DNA of 64,000 bases from Clostridiales bacterium (GCA_012523775.1 JAAYTK010000082.1:1-64000), one strand, 5' to 3'. Positions 44,517-53,334 are shown, numbered from the stretch's first letter. Notes: generated from the letters alone by a model not told the origin. A program made the numbers and translations.

Positions 44517-45800
44517 TTACTTTTTATTATCTAATCTTGATAGCTCATCTGATATTTTATGAATATAATTTCTGAGTATATGTATACAATCCTCCTGCTT
44601 TGCCGCCCCCCGAACAATGTCCTCGGCTAATGCCTTACAGGTAGGAGCACCACAGGAGCCACAATCCAAACCGGGAAACTTCATATTAAGCTGTTCTACT
44701 TTGGCCATCTTCTGAATACTGTCCTTCATGTTCTGACCTATTTTAAAAACAGGCTCATATAATACATTCTTGGTCCAATATGCATCATCGCTTTCAACGG
44801 GATTAAGATGCGTACAGGCAACAGGAAGATATTTTCTAAGACGCTTTAACTTTACCTTGGCTGCATATGGATTTTCAACCGTAAGTACTCCACCGACGCA
44901 TCCTCCTGCACAGGCATTTAATTCTATGAACTCCAACTGCTCCAGCTTTTGATCCTCGAGATCATCTAATACCCTAATAACATTTTCTATACCGTCCGCA
45001 GCGAGATAATTATCGGTAAGTAAGGCACCGGCTTCTCCGCCGCTGCTTCCCCAACCTACTCCTATCCTTCCTGCTTTACCGATATCCTCAACTTCCTTCA
45101 TGCTTTTCTTCATGTAAGGAAGCAAAATGGTATATACCTCCTTCATCGCCAAAACCCCGTCAATCTCGCTCTTTTCAATTCCAATCGGTGATTTTACGGC
45201 AGTCACCTTGGCCGGACAGGGCGATATGAATATAATTCCTATCTTCTCTGAAGGAATACCTGTTTCTTCCATAGCTTTTTTTCTGGCGTTAATTGCCGCC
45301 AGATCCACCGGTGCATAAATGGGAAGCAGATGGTCGATAAGATTCGGAAATCTGATTCTGATTAACCGAACTATTACCGGACAGGCGGTACTTATAATCG
45401 GCCATTTGTCCTTATTATTTTTAACATAGGTTCTGGTTAAATCCGACACTATTTCGGCAGCACTGCCCACCTCATATACATCGTCAAATCCCATCCTCTT
45501 TAGAGAGGTGAGTACAAGATTGATATCATCAAGATTGTTAAACTGCCCATATAAGGACGGAGCCGGAAGAGCCACTTTATATTCAAAATTGTTCATTATC
45601 TCCGGTGAATCATAGGTGGCTTCCTTAGCATGATGGGGACAGATACGAATGCATTCTCCACAATCTATACAGAATTCCTTAATTATAAAGGCTTTACCGT
45701 CTCTGACTCTTATTGCCTGTGTGGGACAGCGTTTAATACAATTAATGCATCCCATACATCTATCTTCTTTTAAATATACTGATGTAAAAAATTCACTCAT
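44517..45800 (-). CDS. [Fe-S] protein with [FeFe]-hydrogenase-like domain (HydS / group D sensor type)
   Basis: A 427-aa protein. Residues 1-60 hold two [4Fe-4S] sites (CMGCINCIKRCP, CIDCGECIRICP). The hydrogenase large-subunit-like domain keeps four cysteines at cluster-ligand positions: C140 (STACPV), C195 (SPCPAK), C297 and C301 (NACAGGC). Proton-path positions differ: alanine precedes C140, and serine replaces the Met of MPC. A C-terminal DCGSCGAPTCKALAEDIV motif adds another Fe-S site (ASKHA-like 4Fe4S domain). No PAS domain is present. It fits putative sensory hydrogenases rather than catalytic ones; function inferred. RBS GGAG. Confidence 0.87.
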   Translation of the reverse strand: MSEFFTSVYLKEDRCMGCINCIKRCPTQAIRVRDGKAFIIKEFCIDCGECIRICPHHAKEATYDSPEIMNNFEYKVALPAPSLYGQFNNLDDINLVLTSLKRMGFDDVYEVGSAAEIVSDLTRTYVKNNKDKWPIISTACPVIVRLIRIRFPNLIDHLLPIYAPVDLAAINARKKAMEETGIPSEKIGIIFISPCPAKVTAVKSPIGIEKSEIDGVLAMKEVYTILLPYMKKSMKEVEDIGKAGRIGVGWGSSGGEAGALLTDNYLAADGIENVIRVLDDLEDQKLEQLEFIELNACAGGCVGGVLTVENPYAAKVKLKRLRKYLPVACTHLNPVESDDAYWTKNVLYEPVFKIGQNMKDSIQKMAKVEQLNMKFPGLDCGSCGAPTCKALAEDIVRGAAKQEDCIHILRNYIHKISDELSRLDNKK

Positions 45801-45828
45801 ACTATCGCTCCATTTTAATATGTCTGCT

Positions 45829-46254
45829 TTATGGTATGTTTACAATCATTCTTAATGTTGTTCCAACTCCAACCTTGCTTTCGATCTTTAAATCATCTGT
45901 GTTTTTCTTGATATTCGGAAGTCCCATACCTGCACCGAAGCCCAGGGACCTGATATTATCAGGGGCTGTGGAATATCCGGCTCTCATGGCCAGCTCAATA
46001 TCCTTAATACCCGGACCCCTGTCTTCTAATATCATTTCTATTTTATCCTGAGATATGATAACCTCAATGGTTCCCCCATAGGAGTGTATAACCATATTGA
46101 TTTCGCCTTCATATAAGGAAATGGCTACCTTTCTCACGATATCAGGATCAACTCCCATCAGCTTAAGCTTTCTTTTTACGCTGCTGGAGGCTTCTCCTGC
46201 CCTGGTAAAGTCGTCTGAGTCCACGTCATATTTAAGAACAATTTTGTCATTCAT
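45829..46254 (-). CDS. RsbW-like ATP-binding protein (anti-sigma/serine kinase type)
   Basis: A 141-aa GHKL ATPase: N-box SLYEGEINMVIHSYGG, G1 EDRGPGIKD, G2 GFGAGMGLPNIK and G3 VGVGTTLR. It lacks a histidine-phosphorylation domain, like RsbW/SpoIIAB kinases. A protein of this kind accompanies hydrogenase clusters in Thermotoga and clostridia; its target is unknown. It overlaps the DRTGG gene upstream by four bases. Confidence 0.9.
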   Translation of the reverse strand: MNDKIVLKYDVDSDDFTRAGEASSSVKRKLKLMGVDPDIVRKVAISLYEGEINMVIHSYGGTIEVIISQDKIEMILEDRGPGIKDIELAMRAGYSTAPDNIRSLGFGAGMGLPNIKKNTDDLKIESKVGVGTTLRMIVNIP

Positions 46255-46604
46255 CTATACGGTGCACCTCCACGAAGGCCCTTCTCATACAATATACCGC
46301 AAGCAGAAAACATCCTGTGTCCGCTGGTTAGAAGAACAATGCCTCTTTCCTTTGCCATTTCGATAACCGATTCATCCGGCATCTTCCCTCTGACAAACAC
46401 AATGCAGATTACATCCATCATCTCTGCCGTTCGAATAACCTGAGGATTACATAACCCTGTCAAAAGAACAGCTCTGTCCTTCATGAATGCAAGTACATCA
46501 CTCATCATATCTGAGCCACAGGCGGCATGCACTTCTCTGTCCTGCAACTCCTCTCCGCATATAAGCCTTGCCCCCAAGGCTTCCTTTATGTCTTTGATAG
46601 TCAT
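46251..46604 (-). CDS. DRTGG-domain protein (second copy)
   Basis: A 117-aa DRTGG-type domain: LICGEELQDREVHAACGSDMMSDVLAF, VLLTGLCNPQVIRTAEMMDVICIVFVRG and KERGIVLLTSGHRMFSACGILYEKG. Related to the 112-aa protein at 44153 in size and layout. RBS GGAG twelve bases before ATG 46604. Its stop overlaps the RsbW-like start, showing tight coupling. Confidence 0.85.
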   Translation of the reverse strand: MTIKDIKEALGARLICGEELQDREVHAACGSDMMSDVLAFMKDRAVLLTGLCNPQVIRTAEMMDVICIVFVRGKMPDESVIEMAKERGIVLLTSGHRMFSACGILYEKGLRGGAPYR

Positions 46605-46667
46605 ATATCCAGTTATCTCCTATCTGTATAATTCATTAATATATGTATAGCATCTTTATTCTATAGC

Positions 46668-47957
46668 CTATGGATAAAACACCTCAAATGCGCTCGTATT
46701 ATCCTTTTTAGCCATAACTAAGGCTGTTTTGGCATTTGCCAATGCAACTGAATAATCAGCCTGTCCTTTTACTAAGGCAACACCGATGCTTATAGTAACT
46801 CCGTTTTTATTATAGTCATATGCATACAATTTATTGACCTCTCGGCAAATAGCCTCTGCCTTTTCATAAGCATTTCTGTCTGAGCTTATATCCTTCATGC
46901 ATATAATGAAATCGCCTAAGCCCATTCTTCCGATTATATCGCTGCCTCTAAACAGTCTTCTAAATATCCCGGCTATTGAGACAAGAACATTCTCTCCGTC
47001 GACTAATCGAACCACTTCATTTACTCCCTTATAATTGCGTACCTCACAAACGAATAAAGCAGATATGGCTTTGGGATCTTGATTTGACAAGCTGTCCGTA
47101 ATCAGGTTCTCCGCGGTCTCCTTAGTATATACATTGGTTAATGCATCTGTCTGAAGCTTCGGAGCTGTCTTTTTATCTTCCTGTCTGGTATGCATGATTG
47201 CCAGTTTGCCGACCACCTTATAGGGATTCTTATTTTCGTCAAAAATGATTGAAGCATAGCAAACATACCACGCCATCTCGCCGTCTTTTGTCTTCAACCG
47301 AACCTCCATGCGGGCCTGCTTCTTACCGCTCATCATGCTCTTAAATATCTTAATAACCCCGGGTAAATCCTCCGGGTGAATCAGCTTGGTTTTTTCCAAC
47401 CTCTTACTTAAATCTTTAACCTCCGGTTCCTTACCGAATACCTCACGAAATAATTGGGTAAACAAGAGTGTATCAGTTGCGATTACATATTCGAAGAATA
47501 ATTCCTTCGAAAGTTCCAATATTGTGCGAAGATAACCCAGCTCCTGTTCCGTTTTTCGAAATCCCGTCATGTGATCAGTTACATCTAAAGCCATACAGTA
47601 ATATATTGGCAGGGTCTTGTTATGCTTCTGGAATTCTTCATCGGTTTTCGTCCCGTTAATCATAATCCACTTTAAATCACCGTTCTTTTGCAACGACCTA
47701 TAAATTAACAAAAACTGATTATCCTTCCGTCTTTTCTGAGCAGCTATCTGTTGGGTATAGTATATTATGTCAGCCGAGTAAACAGTCTTAAATATAGACT
47801 TAGGTAATTTATTGGACTTGCTTTGGTCCATATCGATAAGCTTATAGAATGGCTCATTTGCATGAACAATTGTAAGCTCATCGTCCATAACAATTCTTAA
47901 TAGACCGCCCGGTAAGGCATTTAATACATGATCCATATTCAATTGATTTTCGCCCAT
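46668..47957 (-). CDS. PAS-PAS protein with degenerate GGDEF domain
   Basis: A 429-aa cytosolic protein: a PAS domain at ~10-125, a second PAS/PAC unit at ~140-258 (HPEDLPGVIKIF, RLKTKDGEMAWYVCYASIIFD), and a GGDEF fold at ~268-429. The active-site loop is GLGDF (346-350) rather than GGDEF, and the metal aspartate of the first strand is Glu (VCEVRNYK). Cyclic-di-GMP synthesis is therefore unlikely; GTP sensing or partner binding is possible. RBS AAAGGTG. It begins the minus-strand unit divergent from hydABC. Confidence 0.85.
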   Translation of the reverse strand: MGENQLNMDHVLNALPGGLLRIVMDDELTIVHANEPFYKLIDMDQSKSNKLPKSIFKTVYSADIIYYTQQIAAQKRRKDNQFLLIYRSLQKNGDLKWIMINGTKTDEEFQKHNKTLPIYYCMALDVTDHMTGFRKTEQELGYLRTILELSKELFFEYVIATDTLLFTQLFREVFGKEPEVKDLSKRLEKTKLIHPEDLPGVIKIFKSMMSGKKQARMEVRLKTKDGEMAWYVCYASIIFDENKNPYKVVGKLAIMHTRQEDKKTAPKLQTDALTNVYTKETAENLITDSLSNQDPKAISALFVCEVRNYKGVNEVVRLVDGENVLVSIAGIFRRLFRGSDIIGRMGLGDFIICMKDISSDRNAYEKAEAICREVNKLYAYDYNKNGVTISIGVALVKGQADYSVALANAKTALVMAKKDNTSAFEVFYP

Positions 47958-48164
47958 AGTTTAGCACCTTTCTGTATGTAATACTAAATCCAAATAATCT
48001 GCCAAGCGTATTAATTATAATACAATTTAAGCTCAAATACAATCTTTACCCCTTGATACATTAACATTATAAATTCTGTCGAATTAAGTCGAGTAATTGT
48101 GTGATTTTATTATACAATTTGCATATATCGGACAATGAATTATTTTATTCCTTGTGTATTATTA

Positions 48165-48182
48165 TTGTAGATTTTTTAACAA
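48165..48182. promoter_or_regulatory. Candidate Rex operator 1 upstream of the hyd operon
   Basis: TTGTAGA-TTTT-TTAACAA matches 12 of 14 positions of the Rex consensus TTGTTAA-N4-TTAACAA. It lies just upstream of the extended -10 box. Rex represses fermentation and hydrogenase genes when NADH is low. Confidence 0.55.
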
Positions 48183-48187
48183 TATGG

Positions 48188-48196
48188 TGCTATAAT
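48188..48196 (+). promoter_or_regulatory. Extended -10 promoter of the hyd operon
   Basis: TGCTATAAT (TGn-TATAAT) sits 50 bp before the first gene; no good -35 hexamer is found at 17 bp, as tolerated for extended -10 promoters. Confidence 0.6.
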
Positions 48197-48208
48197 AAGA
48201 GTGTTTTT

Positions 48209-48226
48209 TTGATAAATATTTAACAT
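48209..48226. promoter_or_regulatory. Candidate Rex operator 2 in the hyd leader
   Basis: TTGATAA-ATAT-TTAACAT matches 12 of 14 positions of the Rex consensus and lies just after the predicted start point, a repressing position. Confidence 0.5.
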
Positions 48227-48245
48227 TTAACAAGGAGGTAGCATC

Positions 48246-48740
48246 ATGGGTGTTAAAACAAGTAGTGTAGCTTTTACCGGAACAAAAGAGCAGTATAAAA
48301 AGCTACTGGGTATCATTGCTGAACACAAAGATGATAAAGGTGCATTGATGCCAATTATGCAAAAGGCTCAAGATATTTATGGTTATCTGCCTATTGAAGT
48401 TCAATCTATAATTTCTAATGAAATGAATATACCACTGGAAAAGATATACGGTATCGCTACTTTTTATTCTCAATTTTCTCTTAATCCAAAAGGAAAATAT
48501 GTAATTTCAATATGTCTGGGAACGGCATGCTACGTTAAGGGTGCCGGTGATATTTATAATAAGCTTAAGGAGCTGTTAAATATCTCTGACGGAGAATGTA
48601 CTCCGGACGGAAAATTCTCACTGGATTCGTGTCGCTGTATCGGAGCATGCGGCTTGGCTCCTGTAATGATGATAAACGATGATGTGTACGGAAAAATTAC
48701 AGTTGATGACGTTGAGGGTATTTTAGCTAAATACGAATAA
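48246..48740 (+). CDS. hydC: NADH-dependent [FeFe] hydrogenase gamma subunit (HydC/NuoE)
   Basis: A 164-aa thioredoxin-fold [2Fe-2S] protein: helical N-terminal part (LMPIMQKAQDIYGYLP, KIYGIATFYSQF) and the ligand cysteines in ISICLGTACYVKG and SCRCIGACGLAPV. It is the small subunit of the trimeric, probably electron-bifurcating hydrogenase encoded by this operon. Start ATG follows AAGGAGG. It is first in a run of five genes to 53275. Confidence 0.94.
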   Translation: MGVKTSSVAFTGTKEQYKKLLGIIAEHKDDKGALMPIMQKAQDIYGYLPIEVQSIISNEMNIPLEKIYGIATFYSQFSLNPKGKYVISICLGTACYVKGAGDIYNKLKELLNISDGECTPDGKFSLDSCRCIGACGLAPVMMINDDVYGKITVDDVEGILAKYE

Positions 48741-48742
48741 TT

Positions 48743-49300
48743 ATGTTACCTGAAATTTCTTTAAACATACTGGATATTGCCAATAATTCTATACGGGCCG
48801 GAGCCAACCTAATTAAAATCGAGGTTCGTATATCCAGAGAATCAGACATTTTAACAGTTAAGATAACAGATAATGGATGCGGCATGACAGACGAACATAT
48901 GACAAAGGTTAGCGATCCCTTCTTCACTACCCGCAAAACCAGAAATGTGGGATTGGGAATTCCATTTTTAAAGCAGGCTACCGAATCAACCGGAGGGGAT
49001 TTATCTATAGAATCATCACTTTGTAAAGGTACTGTAATCAATGCCTCCTTCGGTCTTTCACATATTGACAGAATGCCGTTGGGAGACATATGTTCCACTA
49101 TATATACATTAATACTGGCAAATCAAGACATTGATTTTCTCTACATCTATGAATGTGACGGCAAAGAATATCAGCTGGACACAAGAGATATAAGACAGAT
49201 TCTTGGGGATATAAGATTCGATGCACCGGAGGTTGCCGGATTTATACGAAACTATCTTAAAGAAAATCAATGGGAAATAGATGGCGGCAATTCGTTTTAG
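48743..49300 (+). CDS. Histidine-kinase-like ATPase of the hyd operon
   Basis: A 185-aa GHKL ATPase: N-box SLNILDIANNSIRAGAN, G1 ITDNGCGMTDEHM, F-box DPFFTTRKTRNVGLGIPFL and G3 SLCKGTVINASF. No dimerisation/phospho-acceptor domain is present, so it is not a complete sensor kinase. The C-terminal ~70 residues are specific to this hydrogenase-associated group. It starts two bases after hydC and has little ribosome site, so it is translated by coupling. Function in hydrogenase regulation or maturation is unknown. Confidence 0.88.
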   Translation: MLPEISLNILDIANNSIRAGANLIKIEVRISRESDILTVKITDNGCGMTDEHMTKVSDPFFTTRKTRNVGLGIPFLKQATESTGGDLSIESSLCKGTVINASFGLSHIDRMPLGDICSTIYTLILANQDIDFLYIYECDGKEYQLDTRDIRQILGDIRFDAPEVAGFIRNYLKENQWEIDGGNSF

Positions 49301-49336
49301 CCGTTATGACAGATATGAATAAAAGGAGGAAAGCAG

Positions 49337-49708
49337 ATGAAATCTCTAGAAGAGCTTAAAGCAATTCGAGAAACCATGCAGGCACAGATGGGATTACGCA
49401 AGGAAGACAGTAACCAGACTCGTATTGTAGTCGGTATGGCTACCTGCGGTATTGCCAGTGGTGCAAGACCTGTACTTACCGCTCTTTCCAATATAGTACA
49501 GGAAAAGGGCTTGACAAACGTTATGGTAACACAGACCGGATGTATAGGATTATGTCAATATGAGCCTATAGTCGAGATACTCGAACCCGGTAAGGATAAA
49601 GTAACTTATGTAAAAATGACACCGGAAAAAGCATTAGAAATAGTAGATCAGCATATAATCCGTGGTCAAATAGTGAGTAAATATACTATTTCCGAGATAG
49701 TCGGATAA
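49337..49708 (+). CDS. [2Fe-2S] thioredoxin-like ferredoxin
   Basis: A 123-aa thioredoxin-like ferredoxin with cysteines in GMATCGIASGARPV and TQTGCIGLCQYEPIVEI, the NuoE/HydB N-terminal type fold. It probably hands electrons within or to the hydrogenase complex. RBS AAGGAGG nine bases upstream. The N-terminal domain of the next protein (HydB) is similar, so this is perhaps a duplicated module. Confidence 0.9.
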   Translation: MKSLEELKAIRETMQAQMGLRKEDSNQTRIVVGMATCGIASGARPVLTALSNIVQEKGLTNVMVTQTGCIGLCQYEPIVEILEPGKDKVTYVKMTPEKALEIVDQHIIRGQIVSKYTISEIVG

Positions 49709-49725
49709 CCAAAGGAGGTCACATT

Positions 49726-51513
49726 ATGTATCGTTCACATGTATTAGTCTGTGGTGGAACCGGATGTACTTCCTCCGGAACTCCAAAGGTCTTGGAAGCA
49801 TTTACAGATGAAATTAAAAAAGCAGGCCTAGAAAAAGAAGTGGCAGTTGTACAGACCGGTTGTCATGGATTATGTGCTTTAGGTCCCATTGTAGTTATTT
49901 ACCCGGAAGCAACGTTCTATTCCATGGTAAAGCCCGAGGATGTTTTCGAAATAGTAAACGAACATCTTCTAAAGGGACGTATTGTTACTAGGCTGGTTTA
50001 TGATGAAACTGTTTCAGAGGAAGGAATAACCTCTATCAGTGATACTGATTTTTACAAGAAGCAGCATAGAATTGCCCTGCGTAACTGCGGTATTATAAAT
50101 CCCGAAAGCATTGATGAATATATTGCTACAAACGGTTACGAAGCATTAGGAAGGGCACTAACCCAATATACTCCCGATGAAGTTATTCAGATTATTCTGG
50201 ATAGCGGACTTAGAGGAAGAGGCGGCGGCGGGTTCCCTACAGGTTTAAAGTGGAAGCTTGCCAGAGGTAATGACGCCGATCAGAAATACGTCTGCTGTAA
50301 TGCCGATGAGGGTGATCCGGGAGCTTTTATGGATCGTTCCGTATTAGAGGGTGATCCTCATGTAGTATTAGAAGCTATGGCAATAGCCGGCTATGCAATC
50401 GGAGCCTCCATGGGTTATATTTATATCCGTGCAGAGTATCCCATTGCTGTTGAAAGATTAAGTATAGCTATTTCACAGGCAAGAGAATACGGCTTGCTTG
50501 GTAAGAATATATTCGGTTCCGGTTTTGATTTTGACATAGAGCTTAGACTCGGTGCCGGTGCATTCGTATGTGGCGAAGAAACCGCATTAATTACCTCTAT
50601 AGAGGGCAACCGAGGCGAACCACGCCCCCGTCCTCCTTTCCCTGCACAGAAGGGACTGTTCCAAAAGCCAACTATACTAAACAACGTTGAGACCTATGCA
50701 AATATTCCTCAGATTATTCTTAACGGTGCCGAGTGGTTTAGCTCCTTAGGAACAGAAAAATCCAAGGGTACAAAGGTATTTGCACTGGGAGGAAAAATCC
50801 ATAATACAGGTCTCGTAGAGATTCCAATGGGAACAACCCTTAGAGAGGTTGTTGAGGAAATAGGTGGCGGAATTCCGGACGGAAAGAAATTTAAAGCCGC
50901 ACAAACAGGCGGACCCTCCGGCGGATGTATCCCATACAGTCATTATGATATACCCATTGACTATGATAACTTACTTGAAATAGGTTCAATGATGGGCTCC
51001 GGTGGACTCATCGTCATGGATGAGGACAACTGCATGGTAGATATCGCTAAGTTCTTCCTCGAATTTACCGTGGACGAATCCTGTGGAAAATGTACTCCTT
51101 GCCGTGTAGGTACAAAGCGTCTCTATGAAATGCTTGAAAAGATTACTGAAGGTAAGGGCACCATGGAGGACCTTGAAAAGCTTGAGGATCTATGCAAATA
51201 TATCAAGGAAAATTCTCTGTGCGGATTGGGTCAAAGTGCTCCTAATCCCGTATTATCCACTCTACAGTTCTTTAAGGATGAATATATGGCTCATGTTGTA
51301 GACAAGAAATGTCCTGCCGCCGTATGTAAGGCTCTGCTGTCATATGTAATAGATGCAGAACTGTGTAAGGGCTGTACCTTATGTTCAAGGAGCTGTCCGA
51401 ACAATGCCATATCCGGTAAGGTCAAAGAAGCTCATATTATCGATCAAGATAAGTGTATCAAGTGTGGCGTATGTATGGAAAAATGTCGCTTTGGTGCTAT
51501 ATCAATACGCTAG
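49726..51513 (+). CDS. hydB: NADH-dependent [FeFe] hydrogenase beta subunit (HydB/NuoF)
   Basis: A 595-aa flavoprotein. Domains in order: [2Fe-2S] thioredoxin-like (C in GGTGCTSSG and QTGCHGLCALGP), FMN/NADH-binding NuoF core (GLRGRGGGGFPTGLKW, GAGAFVCGEETALI), SLBB fold, [4Fe-4S] site ESCGKCTPCRVGTKR, and a C-terminal two-cluster ferredoxin (CKGCTLCSRSCP, CIKCGVCMEKC). It oxidises or reduces NAD(H) in the HydABC complex and contains the flavin thought to bifurcate electrons. RBS AAAGGAGG. Confidence 0.95.
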   Translation: MYRSHVLVCGGTGCTSSGTPKVLEAFTDEIKKAGLEKEVAVVQTGCHGLCALGPIVVIYPEATFYSMVKPEDVFEIVNEHLLKGRIVTRLVYDETVSEEGITSISDTDFYKKQHRIALRNCGIINPESIDEYIATNGYEALGRALTQYTPDEVIQIILDSGLRGRGGGGFPTGLKWKLARGNDADQKYVCCNADEGDPGAFMDRSVLEGDPHVVLEAMAIAGYAIGASMGYIYIRAEYPIAVERLSIAISQAREYGLLGKNIFGSGFDFDIELRLGAGAFVCGEETALITSIEGNRGEPRPRPPFPAQKGLFQKPTILNNVETYANIPQIILNGAEWFSSLGTEKSKGTKVFALGGKIHNTGLVEIPMGTTLREVVEEIGGGIPDGKKFKAAQTGGPSGGCIPYSHYDIPIDYDNLLEIGSMMGSGGLIVMDEDNCMVDIAKFFLEFTVDESCGKCTPCRVGTKRLYEMLEKITEGKGTMEDLEKLEDLCKYIKENSLCGLGQSAPNPVLSTLQFFKDEYMAHVVDKKCPAAVCKALLSYVIDAELCKGCTLCSRSCPNNAISGKVKEAHIIDQDKCIKCGVCMEKCRFGAISIR

Positions 51514-51526
51514 AATGGAGGTTAGT

Positions 51527-53275
51527 ATGGAAAAGGTAAAAGTTAAGATAAATGGCATATCTGTTGAAGTTCCACAGGGGACAACTATTTTAGAAGCAGC
51601 CAGACTTGCCCACATTGAGATTCCTACCCTTTGCTTCCTTAAGGAAATCAACGAAATCGGTGCTTGTCGTATATGCGTTGTAGAGGTTAAAGGTGCAAGA
51701 AGCCTTGTGGCATCCTGTGTTTATCCTGTGTCGGATGGTATGGAGATAAGAACAGATTCACCAAAGGTGCTGGCTTCCCGCAGACAGACACTGGAGCTTA
51801 TTCTCTCCGATCATGACAGAAAGTGCTTATCATGTGTAAGAAGCGGAAATTGCGAGCTTCAAAAGCTGTGCTATGACCTTAAGGTAGAAGATGAGACGAC
51901 TTATGAAGGAGAACGTAATCATTACGAAATAGACAACTCCTCTGCCCATATGGTTAGGGATAACAATAAATGTATCTTATGTCGTCGCTGCTCAGCAGTT
52001 TGTGAGCATGTACAGGGAATAGGAGTAATCGGTGCAAACGAAAGAGGCTTTACAACCAATATCTCCTGCGCTTTTGATATGGGTCTGGGAGAAACCAGCT
52101 GTGTATCCTGCGGACAATGTATTGTTGCATGTCCTACCGGTGCATTATATGAAAAGGATTATACCGATGAAGTATTTGAAGCTATTAATGATCCTGATAA
52201 ATATGTTATCGTACAGACAGCACCTGCGGTACGTGCAGCCTTAGGAGAAGCCTTTGGTCTTCCTATAGGTACCAATGTACAGGGTAAAATGGTTGCCGCT
52301 CTGAGACGGCTTGGTTTTGATAAGGTATTCGATACTGATTTTGCCGCGGACCTTACAATTATGGAAGAAGCAACAGAGTTTATAGATCGTGTAAAACACA
52401 ATGGGGTACTCCCCCTCATAACCTCCTGTTCACCGGGATGGATTAAATACTGTGAGCACTATTATCCCGATATGCTAGATAACCTGTCAAGCTGTAAATC
52501 ACCACAGCAGATGTTCGGGGCAATTACAAAGACATATTATGCCAAGAAGATGGGACTCGATCCCAAAAAGATAGTCATGGTAAGCGTTATGCCTTGTACT
52601 GCCAAGAAATTTGAAATCGGCCGTGATGATCAGAATGCAGCGGATGTACCGGATGTAGATATTTCAATCACCACAAGAGAGCTTGCCAGAATGATAGAAC
52701 GCGTCGGTCTTAACTTCCTGTCACTTCCCGATGAGGAATTTGATGATCCACTGGGACGTTCTACCGGAGCGGCAGTGATTTTCGGTGCAACCGGTGGTGT
52801 TATGGAGGCAGCACTGCGTACAGCCGTTGAAACACTCAGCGGTGAAGAGCTCCCTAATCCTGAATTTGTAGAGGTTAGAGGTACACAGGGAATCAAGAAG
52901 GCAACCTATCATGTGGCAGGTATGGATGTGAACGTTGCCGTAGTATCAGGACTTAATAACGCAAAAACCATTTTGGATGAAATAAAAACGGGTAAATCCA
53001 ATTATCATCTGGTTGAGATAATGGGATGTCCCGGCGGATGTGTAAATGGCGGCGGACAGCCTCAGCAGCCCGCCAGCATCAGAAACAATACCGATATAAG
53101 AGCTTTGCGTGCAAAGGCTCTCTATGATCAGGATGCTTCGATGCCAATAAGAAAATCCCATGAGAATCCTTCTATTAAGATGTTGTATGATGACTTCTTA
53201 AAGGCTCCGGGAAGCCATAAGGCACACGAAATACTTCATACAACCTATGTTAAAAGAGCAATCAACCCCTTTTAA
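51527..53275 (+). CDS. hydA: NADH-dependent [FeFe] hydrogenase alpha subunit (HydA)
   Basis: A 582-aa catalytic subunit. N-terminal [2Fe-2S] (CFLKEINEIGACRIC, C64), His-ligated [4Fe-4S] (HDRKCLSCVRSGNCELQKLC), two [4Fe-4S] (CILCRRCSAVCE, CVSCGQCIVACP), then the H-cluster motifs: L1 TSCSPGW (C301), L2 VMPCTAKKFE (C357), L3 MGCPGGCVNGGGQP (C501, C505), and a small-subunit C-terminal tail. L1 is the serine variant. The start is ATG 51527, ten bases after GGAGG, not the long frame overlapping hydB. It makes or consumes H2 in the cytosol. Confidence 0.96.
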   Translation: MEKVKVKINGISVEVPQGTTILEAARLAHIEIPTLCFLKEINEIGACRICVVEVKGARSLVASCVYPVSDGMEIRTDSPKVLASRRQTLELILSDHDRKCLSCVRSGNCELQKLCYDLKVEDETTYEGERNHYEIDNSSAHMVRDNNKCILCRRCSAVCEHVQGIGVIGANERGFTTNISCAFDMGLGETSCVSCGQCIVACPTGALYEKDYTDEVFEAINDPDKYVIVQTAPAVRAALGEAFGLPIGTNVQGKMVAALRRLGFDKVFDTDFAADLTIMEEATEFIDRVKHNGVLPLITSCSPGWIKYCEHYYPDMLDNLSSCKSPQQMFGAITKTYYAKKMGLDPKKIVMVSVMPCTAKKFEIGRDDQNAADVPDVDISITTRELARMIERVGLNFLSLPDEEFDDPLGRSTGAAVIFGATGGVMEAALRTAVETLSGEELPNPEFVEVRGTQGIKKATYHVAGMDVNVAVVSGLNNAKTILDEIKTGKSNYHLVEIMGCPGGCVNGGGQPQQPASIRNNTDIRALRAKALYDQDASMPIRKSHENPSIKMLYDDFLKAPGSHKAHEILHTTYVKRAINPF

Positions 53276-53282
53276 ATGATTT

Positions 53283-53329
53283 AAATTCCCCTAAAACCTT
53301 TGCATGTTTGGTTTTAGGGGAATTTAATA
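53283..53329 (+). terminator. hyd operon terminator
   Basis: AAATTCCCCTAAAACC (53283-53298) pairs perfectly with GGTTTTAGGGGAATTT (53310-53325), an 11-base loop between, eight bases after the hydA stop. Confidence 0.92.
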
Positions 53330-53334
53330 TTATA

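Noticed and set aside
48097-48117. Third Rex-like inverted repeat (TTGTGTGAT ... ATTATACAA)
   Set aside because: The half-sites are spaced three bases too far for the 18-bp Rex site and the match is partial.
51353-51526. Extended N-terminus of hydA
   Set aside because: This part overlaps the ferredoxin end of hydB in another frame; GGAGG and the start of the [2Fe-2S] domain place the start at 51527.
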